Assembly (NCBI GenBank): GCA_963457665.1
Contig: OY735222.1
Coordinates: 34,282,414-34,346,413, forward strand
Direction: 5' to 3'
Source of the DNA: Thysanoteuthis rhombus
Taxonomy: Eukaryota; Mollusca; Cephalopoda; Oegopsida; Thysanoteuthidae
Length of the DNA: 64,000 bases
Program-made: the position numbers and the translations under genes
Shown: positions 33,990-44,700 of the stretch, one piece after another
How the letters are laid out: each line of letters starts with the position of its first letter
Numbering within the stretch: position 1 is the first letter of the stretch
The notes under the pieces: model-generated
Seen by the model: the letters and a program-made list of their open reading frames with translations, nothing else
What the model was told of the DNA's origin: nothing
The model's database searches: none

Positions 33990-34843
33990 ACTCCCAGAAA
34001 ATAAATGAAATGAATGCAAGACCTTTTGATGGACTCCAGCAGCAATTTCATGTGATGCAATTAATATGTGATCTTTCCTCTATCCGTATTCCATTTTCTA
34101 GAATATCATGTAGGTTTGACACTATATCTACCACCACATTTATATCTGATGTTCTTCCCATGGTATTTTCATTTCCTTCATGTGCAAAATCCAAAACATG
34201 CAATACTATTCTCATATCTGCTTCCACTTGTGAGCAAAGTTTGATTAAATTCTTGGCATCTCTCACTGGTGATTATCAGAAGTGCTGTGAACCTCTTTGA
34301 CTTTAAAATCAATGCTTTGATCTCTTTTGTCAGCACATGAAGGAGCTCTGTCACTGACACAAAGAAAGCTTTGCTGCTTAGTTGGCACCTTAGATTAAAG
34401 ACCTCTTTACTCAATTTCCTTCCTCTTGTGTTGTTCTCTCCCATCTGTTTGAGTTGTAAACATCCCACACAATATCAAGTCTATGCACAAGACCAAGGTG
34501 ATGTTCGATACATGATAGGAACACAATCTTGGTATAATCATCAAATGTCTGGGAGGTCCCTGGTGACAATACTTTAACTATGACTCCACCATCCAAAACT
34601 AATGCAGTCATGTGGGATTGATTCTGGTGGTTCTACTAGAGATTCAAGTACTGTAAGTAAATTCGCTTTGTGGCCAGATCTCATGCCACCAGCTTCGGCA
34701 AATGCTTTTGCCTTTGTTCTGTCAACGAACCTGTCTTTGACAAATTCCTTTTTTTCCAGTTTGTATACATCTCCTACTCTCCTGTGGATTCTGGAGTCTA
34801 CATGTCATGATGACCACAACAACCAGTTATGACCTGCAAAATG
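33990..34843 (-). pseudogene. Decayed multi-copy ORF of an unnamed mobile family
   Basis: On the minus strand, overlapping frames give ordered fragments: LVDRTKA-like basic sequence, MTALVLDGGVIVKVLSPGTS, DIVWDVYNSNRWERTT, an alpha-helical middle, then EADMRIVLHVLDFAHEG. This order recalls a long uncharacterised protein repeated many times in mollusc and cnidarian genomes, with a possible PIN-like nuclease part around EADxRIxLH. That identification is from memory of family features and is not certain. Several frameshifts make it inactive. Confidence 0.4.
34523..34843. repeat. 0.32-kb direct duplication, copy 1
   Basis: Nearly identical to 36150-36470 over about 321 bp, both starting ACAATCTTGGTATAATCATC and ending ACCAGTTATGA-CTGCAAAATG. 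A handful of mismatches were seen. It corresponds to the N-terminal half of the decayed minus-strand ORF. Confidence 0.9.
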
Positions 34844-34844
34844 A

Positions 34845-35420
34845 AAAATGTGATCATTCCGCTTTGTTCGAATATGTAATAAGAAATGAAAATAAAAAAT
34901 TACTTCAGAAAGAAATGTTTTTGTATTTGTAAAAATTCTTTGAAATTTCTATAATTCTAAATTTCTATATAATTCTGTGTACCAAAGTAAAAAAGTAATT
35001 AATGTAAGTAAACATTTCATATGTCCTGAAAGGTGATTCTAAGTTGGATATAAAAAATTGATGTAAATCGATAAGACTGTCCTCAATAGACCTTATTTGT
35101 CTTTATTTTTAAAACTGTAATGTAATGTAAACAATTAAAAAGAAAACAATTTTGAGTATAACAGTATTTTATTCAAAAAAATTAAAATCCAAAATCAGAA
35201 TAAAACTTTCAAGCCAGAAAATAACCGTTTAGACATCTTGATTTTGTGAGGGGTACAAAATTTAACAATTTGTTGGGGACACAAGTCAGACCTAGTGCCT
35301 CCACTGATATATACATGATAATAAATACAAATTTTAGGATGAACTCCAACAGGCCAGCGAACTAGAAATATTTCATTAAAAGAGTACTTTACAAGCACAC
35401 AGCAAAATTAGATGAAATCC
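34845..35420. other. No gene seen
   Basis: AT-rich sequence without recognised repeats. Confidence 0.4.
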
Positions 35421-35421
35421 T

Positions 35422-35603
35422 TTTTTTGACATTCGGACCATCCTCATCTTGGTTGTTTTTCATACAACGTTTCGGCCTTTGTACTCTATGGCCTTCATCA
35501 GGTATCATTTGATAGGTGTGGGGAAGTAACGAACCGAACCCTTTATTTAACCAACAGGGGGTATATTGTAACCACTGCGCTATGTATCCATGTGGGGACA
35601 GCA
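35422..35603 (-). mobile_element. SINE partial copy 2 (minus strand): tail plus A-box half
   Basis: The reverse complement starts CCACATGGATACATAGCGCA (A box), jumps at about 35569 straight to AATATACCCCC and ends with the hammerhead-like core (35461-35505), then GATGGTCCGAATGTCAAA. The B-box segment is missing; it lies next door on the other strand. Hammerhead-like order: ATAC, CTGATGA, GGCC/GGCC stem, GAA, ACGT, T, GTAT. Confidence 0.7.
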
Positions 35604-35886
35604 TCAGCCAAATTACTGTAAAGTAATCTGATGGTTCTAGGTTCGATCCTAGTGTAAGACAATATAACAATACTACTAATGCTAAGAGGGGAGTATGGTC
35701 AATATACCCCCGTCGGATAAATAAAGGGTTCAGTTCGTTACTTCCCCAAATCTACGAAATGATATCTGACGAAGGCCGTAGAGTGCAACGGCCGAAATGT
35801 TGTATGAAAAACAACCAAGATGAGGATGGTCCGAATATCAATAGAAATAATAATAATACCTCATCTCAAAAATTCCGAGATATACT
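35603..35886 (+). mobile_element. SINE partial copy 3 (plus strand): B-box half plus tail
   Basis: It starts at CATCAGCCAAATTACTG, keeps the B box GGTTCGATCCTAG, the GTCGGATAAATAAAGGGTTC body, a hammerhead-like core (35761-35806, with perfect GGCCGT/ACGGCC stem II) and the (AAT)n end. It lacks the A box. Together with copy 2 it forms a head-to-head inverted pair. Confidence 0.7.
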
Positions 35887-36149
35887 ATTTTTGACATATT
35901 TTATTTTTGACATTATCTGCTCAAAAGTTCTCAGTTGTCCTTGCTCAGTTATTGCCGCTCAATAATCACACCAGTCGAATAGTTTACCAACTGATTAATT
36001 AACGGGGCTGTCTTGAAAGTCTGCAATAATCCTAGATGTTTCAGGCCCATATATCATCAAATGCCATTGAGCCCAAGCATTATCTTTCAGGCCAATGGAT
36101 TCATCCTCACTTTTCACAAGAGCTTTTACTTGCTCATGTGCTTAATCTA

Positions 36150-36470
36150 ACAATCTTGGTATAATCATCAAATGTCTGGGAGGTCCCTGGTGACAATACT
36201 TTAACTATGACTCCACCATCCAAAACTAATGCAGTCATGTGGGATTGATTCTGGTGGTTCTACTAGAGATTCAAGTACTGTAAGTAGATTCGCTTTGTGG
36301 CCAGATCTCATGCCACCAGCTTTGGCAAGTGCTTTTGCCCTTGTTCTGTCAACAAACCTGTCTTTGACAAATTCCTTTTTTTCCAGTTTGTATACATCTC
36401 CTACTCTCCTGTGGATTCTGGAGTCTACATGTCATGATGACCACAACAACCAGTTATGATCTGCAAAATG
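36150..36470. repeat. 0.32-kb direct duplication, copy 2
   Basis: Second copy of 34523-34843. 35900-36150 before it may be further decayed material of the same family. No intact ORF. Confidence 0.9.
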
Positions 36471-37140
36471 AGAAGCGACATATTGTATGCAACAAGTTTC
36501 CCTGAAAAATTCTTGGTAAATAGAGGGAGGCCTAATTGACAAAGACTATATATATCTAATGCAAACAGAGGGCCACCTGTATAGCTGATAGGGTCCAATA
36601 CCCATTGGAATGAACAGTGATTCCAAGTAAAGAGGAATATCTCCTTCTCAGATTGATTCAATAATCTGAAGAATTTAAAGCTGCAATTCAAGATCATATG
36701 CCCAGAATTGGAAGTGGATTGTTAAGCTGACATCTTCTCCCAACAGCTTGCAAAATCCAATTGTTACTCTTCATTTGAGACAGTGGTTGTGTATACGTCA
36801 TTTGCATCATGATGGAGTATAAAGAGAGCAGTAGAGATCGCTGGATGAGCATGTCTGCTTTAGTTATTGATAGAATAACAACATGATAATATGAGAGAAA
36901 GAAGGGTCTGGTTGACACTTTCTACAACAAGAGTATATTGATCTTATATGATCACGTCCTAGGAATATTTACAGAGATAGCAAACAAAATTTGGTAAGGA
37001 AGTTGTTTATACTCAAAACTTTCAAAGAACATCTTTGGCAACAGTAGACAATCTTGATCGAAACCCAAGTTCAGCAACTTTTTTTAAAGTCAAAAAGACA
37101 TAGTTGTAACCATTAAACTTTGATGTCAGAGTTTGAAAAA
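36470..37140. other. Possible remnants of the same minus-strand family
   Basis: Minus-strand open frames at 36425-36697 and 36694-36918 abut the duplicated piece and could be further parts of the same decayed ORF. I see no diagnostic motif. Confidence 0.25.
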
Positions 37141-37340
37141 TTAACCAGATGAATCATTTGGTCAGGATGAAATGCCTAATTAGAATTTAAGTAAATATCA
37201 AATCTACTTTTCTGTTATTTAGTGACATTGCTGACTTTTAATCCATACATTTAAATCCCAAAATCATGCTTATAGGATGTATAACTCAGAAAATAGAGAC
37301 ATTCGTATGAAATGGGTGGCCATTTAAAGAAAATCTTCAA
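37140..37340 (-). repeat. Dispersed repeat family D, copy 2 (inverted)
   Basis: The reverse complement matches 24500-24725 block by block (GGCCACCCA, GCATGATTTTGGG, AACAGAAAAGTAG, TAGGCATTTCATCCTGACC). Confidence 0.65.
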
Positions 37341-37344
37341 TGAT

Positions 37345-38460
37345 AGCCACCTGGATCCACATCTTTGATCCCCAAAAAACATATAGTTTGTAAAACTGGA
37401 CTTTCATCTGAAAATATGCAAAATTACTCATATTTTCTCTCTAACTATGATCTATGAAGCTGCACGTGTATAATATAATGAATAAAATAGAAAATGAATT
37501 AAATTTTGTCAAATTCAATTTTATACAATTAAACGTGTATAACATAGCATAAAGTAAAAAAGTATTTAGAGAAGACAGGGACCATGTAACAGTAGAAACA
37601 GTCGGAGAGTGGAAACTCCATTTTCTCAAAAACTGTAAGCTAGAAAGTGCTGCCATCTTGTGTGAATATTTATCATTACATAGCCTTTCTTTCATAAATG
37701 TGACTGAAAAATTGATCTAACAAACCATAGCTTAATCATTTATTTTGCTCCAAATTAATATTTTCCTCTTTAGTGTTGAATACCATGTAAAGTTAATCGC
37801 AAGATGTGGGTTGAAACCCCTGATTTAGAATTTAGCACAATAGGCTACTGTAGCAAGGCACGATAGGAATGAACACTGCTGTGAAGGAAGACTGAAAACA
37901 CAACAATATCCAGAGAAAAATCCTTGATGATGCATCATCATCAGATCCTAACAGCGTGAAGGAGCTTGTCCTTCATAATTGTGACGATAAGCCTGATGGG
38001 GAATTTCAATTTCTTGGGTACGTCCCTAAGGGTGATTATATTCTTACTGAGAAAAAAGATCAGAGGTTATTAAGGAACAAAGGTGCATTATGAAATCACT
38101 TTCCTCCAGCCTGACCAAAAGAAGAAGTTTGTGATGCCAACCGTTCCCAAAATAGAAATGATGCTTGGTTTATGGTCCTCCCATGTGGCATGTGGGCTGT
38201 CTCAATGGGCCATAATATGGGGGACACTGCGAGACACTCCACCACTCCTTTAAAAATTGCTGCAAATGTGATTCATAATCTTTCATAGATCTGACAAATG
38301 GAACACTATATTCTATGATACCATTAGGGCATAGAATATTTCATCCTTAAGTGCAGGGGATGGCAACTGGTAGACCTGACCTACAAGTGGACCACTGAGG
38401 TGTTCCCAGTGGGCATTAGACATTTTCTAGAAGATTTTCAAATTTTATGTGTTTGTGAGC
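37345..38460. other. No intact gene; possible old coding fragment near 37960-38080
   Basis: One plus-strand frame reads a hydrophilic, coding-like stretch (KELVLHNCDDKPDGEFQFLG then YVPKGDYILTEKKD) with no start and stops after it. I do not recognise it. It could be a processed-pseudogene or transposon relic. The rest is AT-rich. Confidence 0.25.
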
Positions 38461-38463
38461 TAG

Positions 38464-38941
38464 TCCCCAAAAGACCTCAACAACTATAGATCTATAAGCT
38501 TACTTGACTGCATTTACAAACTTTTCACAAAAATCATCACCCTAGAACAGATAACATCACCATTGATCTACTCAAAAAGCTGGTAAGACCGTCTATAAAA
38601 AACTAGCTAATCTGTTCAGCTTGTATCTAAAACAGAGTAAAATCCCAAATGACTGGAACATGGCAATCATAATGCCTCTACATAAAAAAGAAAACCCCAA
38701 ACACCTCAGCAATCACAGGTTTATGAGCCTACTCAACTGCATATACAAACTGTTCATATAAATCGTTACCAACCGGATCACTAAAACACTAGATGAAAAC
38801 CAACCACGGGAACAAGCTGGCTTTAGAAGAAGCTACTCGACCATGGACCATATCCATTCAATAAATCAGCTGAAAGGAAAAGCAGCAGAATACAAGCTGC
38901 CTCTCGCTGTAGCATTTATAGACTTTAAGAAGACTTTCAGA
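38464..38941 (+). pseudogene. RTE-type LINE fragment, plus strand, rearranged
   Basis: The block NNYRSISLLDCIYKLFTKII (about 38470-38545) appears first. The RT then restarts at DNITIDLLKKL (about 38549) and runs through the same ISLLNCIYK block again and the EQAGFRRSYSTMDH-like region to DFKKTF at 38938. Many frameshifts. The order shows a partial tandem duplication or two merged fragments. Confidence 0.7.
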
Positions 38942-38944
38942 TGG

Positions 38945-40030
38945 TCATGAATTGACATGTATTATTTACTTGAAGCTCAGAAGTATGAGTGCCAAGTGAG
39001 GTTGTTTTCCTTGCTCCTCCTCCGTTTTCTGTAATGATTCCCTTTTTCGAAAAAAAAAATTGACAGAATCCAACCAACATTTTAAAGTGGCTTTTTAAAA
39101 GTAAAATAAAAGAAATCAAAAGTTTCATTCAAGAAATTTACAAGTATTAAATAATTTCCTAAATAAGTAGCTTGAAATTTAAAATTTGATAAACATTTCT
39201 CTCTTTAATTCTAAGTGAAACTTCTGCACTCTATAATCGAGTCATTTGAAGACAAAAGTCAAATAATTGGTAATTGTTTGGATGGGGTTCACAAAAAAGG
39301 AAGGTAACTGGTGTAGACACTGTACATAGAAGCATAAATTATGCAGATAATTTGGGACAAATAGGAGACTGTTTACTTCTTATTTACATGAGTTCCTGTG
39401 GAGAAATACAATTAGGAATGACTAATAAATATATTTAACCATTTTATGGTATTAATTTCAACTTTCATTCGTTCTGTAATAGTTAGTACCTGCCGCTTGA
39501 TTAATTGTATCTGCACTAGTTAACTTGTTTTTTTTGCAAACCTTATCCAAACAATCATCAAGTAATTTTTTTAACAATAAATTCTTTCAATTAAATTCAT
39601 AGAATCAAATAAAATCACTTTCTACACAAAATAATTCAGTGAATTACTCTGGTTTTTAAAATAAATTACAAATGTTTGAATTCAAAAATTTCTCAAATGA
39701 GTATTTACATGGAATATCCAAGTTTCTTGTAAAATAAAATACTTCATTAATATTCAGAGAGACATTGGAATGTTACAAAATTATAAAAATGAACAAATAT
39801 ATAAACAAATGTATTGATAAATATAAAAATGATAATGTTTTTTTTGTTTTTGTTCTGTAAATAGGAAAAATTGATTTTGTGGAGTAGATGAAAGCTTTTT
39901 TATTCTATTTTTTCTGAAAAGAATAGTTTACAAACATTTAGTCTGTTTGGGGGAAAATGAGCACAGTAGTCAAACCGGGTTCAATCTAATTTAATATAAT
40001 AAAGCATACAAAACATTTTACGCGTCAGGC
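38945..40030. other. No gene seen
   Basis: Very AT-rich sequence upstream of the USP22 promoter region. No recognised repeat. Confidence 0.4.
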
Positions 40031-41602
40031 TTTTGTGGATAATTTTAAAAAGGGGTGAAAAGGTAACGGACATATTGGAAGTGGAAAGGGAAAAAATTGA
40101 TGGGGCGGGGAAGAAGGAGCGGAAGTGTGGCAAGCGTGTTCAAATAGGAAACGGAAGCGAAAACCTCCATGAAGAGCACATGTGCGCAAAGGCGAGTGAT
40201 TTTGTGTCCTATGTTGCGCATGTCTTTGTTGATTTCTCATACGCCTCCTACTCCGACTTTCTTTTTGTCTCTTACTACAACTCTCTTTGTCCCTTTCTAC
40301 TCCTACTACTCCTCCGTCATTCACGCCACTCTTCCTACAACTCTCACTCCTTGATTGTAGGTTTTCCATTGTCACTTCATATATATATATTTATATATAC
40401 ATATATATATACATATATACACATATATTTTCGTTATCTTTATATATATCTTACTAATATTTTCCTACTTCCTCTCTTCTTTCTTCGTCTTCTCATTTGC
40501 ATCGCCATCTTTGTCATACATGCTGCTTCTCCTCCTACTGCTACTTATAATCCTGTGAGGAAGTTGCAAGTATCTCCTTCGATAGATCATGTATTCCCCC
40601 TTCTTCTCATCCCTTTGTTGTAAATCGCATATCTCTCCTCCTACTCTAACGTTATGCAGTCCTTCTACCACTACTCTTCCTACACATGAATGTGTAGCAC
40701 TGTGTAATGTTCGCTCAGTGAGTTCGTAAATGCTTGTTTTGCTGTGTGGATGTGTCTATATATGTATGAATGTATGTGTGTGACCATTGTGTGATTACTA
40801 CTACTAAGAAGAAGAAGAAGAAGAACAAGAAGCAGCAGCACTGAAAAGGCACACTACCCAAAGCACTGACTACTAGGAACATCATAACTCATACACACAG
40901 CGGCGGCACCACCACCACCATTACAACCACCATCATCGCAGGACAGAGAGAGAGAGAGAGAAAGAAAGAGAGAGACAGAGACAGACAGAGAAGAACACAA
41001 GAAATAGATAAATAAGATAAGAAAAAGAAGAGGACTGTTGTGTGTGGGTCTCTATCTTTTTCTCTCTTCCGGATTTTTTCTTTTTTTTTTAATGTGTTTC
41101 TTCTTCTTCCCTTCACAAAACCTGCGGGACCGCTTTGGCTTTATCCAGCGATCAACATCATTGTCATCCCCGACGAATCATCGACAACAAATAACGAACA
41201 AGAAGAAAACGAAAGCGAAAAAAAAGGATAAAAAGGAAGGAATAACCCTAAGTTGTGGCCGTGGAGGCCATTGCTTGATATTTTTCCCTTTTTTATTTTA
41301 TTTTTTTCAAGTTAAAATAATCAGTTTAGTTTCCCAACTATAAAGGCTGGTTGGTGTAGTATCTGTGGTGGTGTTGATGTAGTTTTTGGTAAAGTGTTGT
41401 TGAGAAGTAGGAGATCCTGGCTTCTCTTGGGGGCTCTCTGTGTGTGTCCGGCCTGGCCACCGCCAGAGTCAGTCCCCGCCCTAACAGGCCACTGTGCCGA
41501 CATGACCAGGGACCACACGACCATCATCAGAGCCACAGCCAACACTATCAACAACAAGCCAACCATTACCGGCCGCGGGGACAGCCCTACAAAGCCCCTA
41601 AG
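40030..41602 (+). promoter_or_regulatory. Candidate USP22 promoter and 5' UTR region
   Basis: This stretch is less AT-rich than its surroundings. It has a GC-box-like GGGGCGGGG near 40103 and an ETS-like CGGAAGT near 40121, both on the plus strand. Between them and the start codon lie a TA-rich stretch (40380-40450), (GAA)n near 40806, a GA-rich tract (40946-40990) and a GC-rich block (41400-41600). I cannot place the transcription start. The GC-box could instead serve a 5' non-coding exon. Confidence 0.3.
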
Positions 41603-41606
41603 ATGA
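41502..41606 (+). CDS. Upstream ORF whose stop overlaps the USP22 start (ATGA)
   Basis: A 34-codon ORF lies directly upstream of USP22. Its ATG has G at -3, and its TGA at 41604-41606 overlaps the USP22 ATG at 41603. The predicted peptide is Thr/Asn/Arg-rich and resembles nothing I know. It would matter only if transcription starts upstream of 41502. Overlapping ATGA arrangements can permit termination-reinitiation, but no expression evidence is available here. Confidence 0.4.
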   Translation: MTRDHTTIIRATANTINNKPTITGRGDSPTKPLR

Positions 41607-41722
41607 ACCTGAATGGCTGCCCTCATCTAAATGAATTTAAATTGGCCAAGGGAACAGAACCTTTCCGGATCATCCACGCTTATTTTATTGCATGCTCATC
41701 AGCTGACGCCAGGAAAATTAAG
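41603..41722 (+). CDS. USP22: USP22 coding exon 1 (start codon)
   Basis: Forty codons, ending in phase 0 before GTGAGT. The ATG is the first true in-frame ATG of this open stretch and has A at -3. The frame stays open upstream to about 41444, but only with non-ATG codons. The first zinc-finger ligands (Cys6 and His8 of a C-P-H motif) lie here. A further 5' coding or non-coding exon cannot be excluded without cDNA. Confidence 0.85.
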
Positions 41723-44700
41723 GTGAGTATATAGTACTCTATAATACTTGACGAGGTTTCACTCTTCTTATTTACTATGAGCTATTATTACCCATACTTC
41801 TGATAAATCACAACTGTCCTTACTACTAATAATAATACCACTACTTTAGTAATATTAACGTTGTTATTATTACTACTAGTAGTAGTAATACAGCATCATC
41901 GACTTGGTGTGTCATTTTTACTCGTCATTTCAGTTTTTGTATCTGTTTGAAATTTGATGTCCCCTATTCAATTGTATATAGTCATTGCCATATACCATTT
42001 CTATTACTATTACTAACACAAAAAGCATTGTGGTGTATATCATTTCATTCTTCTGTTTTGTCCAATGAATGTAGTGATGTCCCTTGTTTCGTTGTATAGA
42101 AATAAGAATTACTATTATCTTTTTTACAACTGATGATTAAGCTTATTATTTTAGTGATTAATAAAAATAACTGGATAGTGTGTATAATCTACTTCCTACT
42201 CTAGCATTCACTTCTGTGTCCACTGGATGTGGTGATGTCCCTTGTTTTATACACACACACTCATTTTATTTTATCATCATCTTCATCTTCTCATTTCCTT
42301 CTCCCCTCATCTTTTTGTTCTGCATACTGTCGTTCTCAGGGACATTCTGTGCACTCAAACAATATTATTGTCCATTACTCACATTATTTTTACTTTAACA
42401 TGCACATTGCACCAATAACTGTGTTAACACACACACATGGTCAATCCTACTACTATACAGATATTCCTTAATGTAAATGTAGTAGTTGTATAGATCGCAT
42501 TATCACATGTACACACACATGGTACTTACAAGATAACCAAGTGTGTGTATATGCACGTTTATGTGACTAAATTCATCAGTCTGTTCCGTTTTGAAACATA
42601 TTTTTTTCAAAAATTACTGTTTTCTTCCGCTAAAATACACGTATCATTGAATATAGTTGAATATCTCGTCATTGTACATTAAAATCACTCATCTTTACAA
42701 TGATGACAGCCATATATAAAGCTTGTTTGATAGAGTGTATCATTAAAACGTGCAAAACATGTCCTTCTGGCTTCGTGTGAAACTGGTTTTCCCGATCTTG
42801 CTTTTAGTGAATGTAAATGTTACAAATTATTACTTAGTCTTTTTGTATCGTCTTCTTCTTACCTACATGTTCAGTTCCGTATTAGGCAAAGTTCACTTAT
42901 ACACTCCCTTTAATGAAACAATATATTGAACAATAATTTGCTTGAATTATTAATTCACTCGCACAAGTTCAAGTACTAATTTTTCTAGGGTCGTATTAAA
43001 AAAAAAACCCTGAGATTTATTTGTTTATTCTTAAAATTTGAGACCGTGAAGAAAGCAGAAACCACTACCATTAACATGTTTGTTTATATTTATTGTTTAA
43101 TTTTCTAAGAGTTTCGCTACTTTACATTTGACCCCCTCTTAATATCAAAAAAGTGATTTCCTATTTTCTGACGCATTGAAGTTTCTTGTCAAATATTTAC
43201 GGCAAATAAGAAATAAAATCCAGTTTATAATCCAGTGAATTATTAATTAACGGATGTATGTATTTTATTCTTCATTCACCGTAATTTTGTAGTCAAAATG
43301 TCAGGTTAAGGTAAAGTATTTTACTGACAAGTTATGAAGAATCAACATGTGCTTTACTTATATCGGTAATTAGGTGACTCATAAAGCTTTTATTGTTAAT
43401 TTCACTTATCCATATTTGTATCTATAAGCGTGTGTTTATTCCTACTTGAATTCTGGGGTGAAGTTGAGCATTTCTATACATGTATAAAGAAAAAAAGGAG
43501 TTCTTAAATCCTAATGTCTTCTGGACAGTGGACATAAGTTGTTCCTCTCACACGGGCTTTTGAAAAGGAATCCCTGAGGGTTTTGAATGTAGAAAGACGA
43601 AAATTGAAAACCATTTGAATGTTGTTATATCTATTTATTTATTTTCCAGAGTATCACACTGATCAGCAACTCTCACTGTCTACTTATTGTTGAGCTTTGT
43701 AACAACAAACATCTCCCCCAACTTCACTATATACGCTGTCGAAATATATGACCGTCAGCTGTCTTTATATTGTACTTATAAAATCTGCTGTATGAATGAG
43801 GCAGACACGTGGTGGAAAAATGTTCTCAAATTTTAGTTGGTGATCCAGAAAATGAAGTTGAGTTTGACAATTAGCTCAAAGCATTCACCACTATGACCCC
43901 TCGATTTTTTATTTTGTGCTCCTCTGACTGCTGAGAAGAACGTCTCTAACGGTCAGAGAAGTGCTCGGTCTATTTTTGTTGTTACAAAACAATCTTATAT
44001 CAGGTAACTGATCACAAAAATGAACCTCGTTTGATTTTTTTTTCTATTTTCTATGAAAGAAGGAAGTCTTCAGTGTAATCCCCAATGTTCAGTCTGAAAA
44101 CCCGAACTAACTCTTGAACAAACGTATTTACTCGTCGTCGTTGATGATTAATGTAGTATTTCCTCTAATTCTATTCCTTTTTCATTACAGGCAGAAAAAT
44201 GTTTGTGTCACACCTGTCACCAAGCCTCTGTTAGACTTCATGCTTGTTTGGAGTGTGTATTTTTTGGCTGTTTCAAATCAAAACACATTCATGAGCATGC
44301 AAAGAACAAAGGTCATGATTTAGGTAAGTTCCCCAAGCAAGCTACAAAAAATGCTACGTTTGTTTGAAACAAGTAAAAAAAACAACATTGCTTACACTAA
44401 CAAGAGATAATGCACACAACTTCTCACGTTTTTTCTTTTTATTATAATTCTATTTTAAGAAATTGATTCAGTTATTTGGAATTGGATATTCTAATGTAGT
44501 TGATGAAAATGGCAGTCATATTTCGGTCTTCATCTCAAATGCCATATTATAACATAATTTACAGTAATAAACCCGGAGATTAACCAAGTAACCAAACGTA
44601 TCTATTATTGACAGTGAAAAAAAAAAAGAAAAAAAGAGGGGCAGGTAATTGAAGTAGTAGTGTCGTCCTATTTAGTTGTAGGTTTTTCCATTAACTAAAA

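Noticed and set aside
41444-41602. Extending USP22 by 53 residues upstream
   Set aside because: The frame is open but contains no ATG before 41603. The upstream residues are low-complexity and unlike any USP22 N-terminus.
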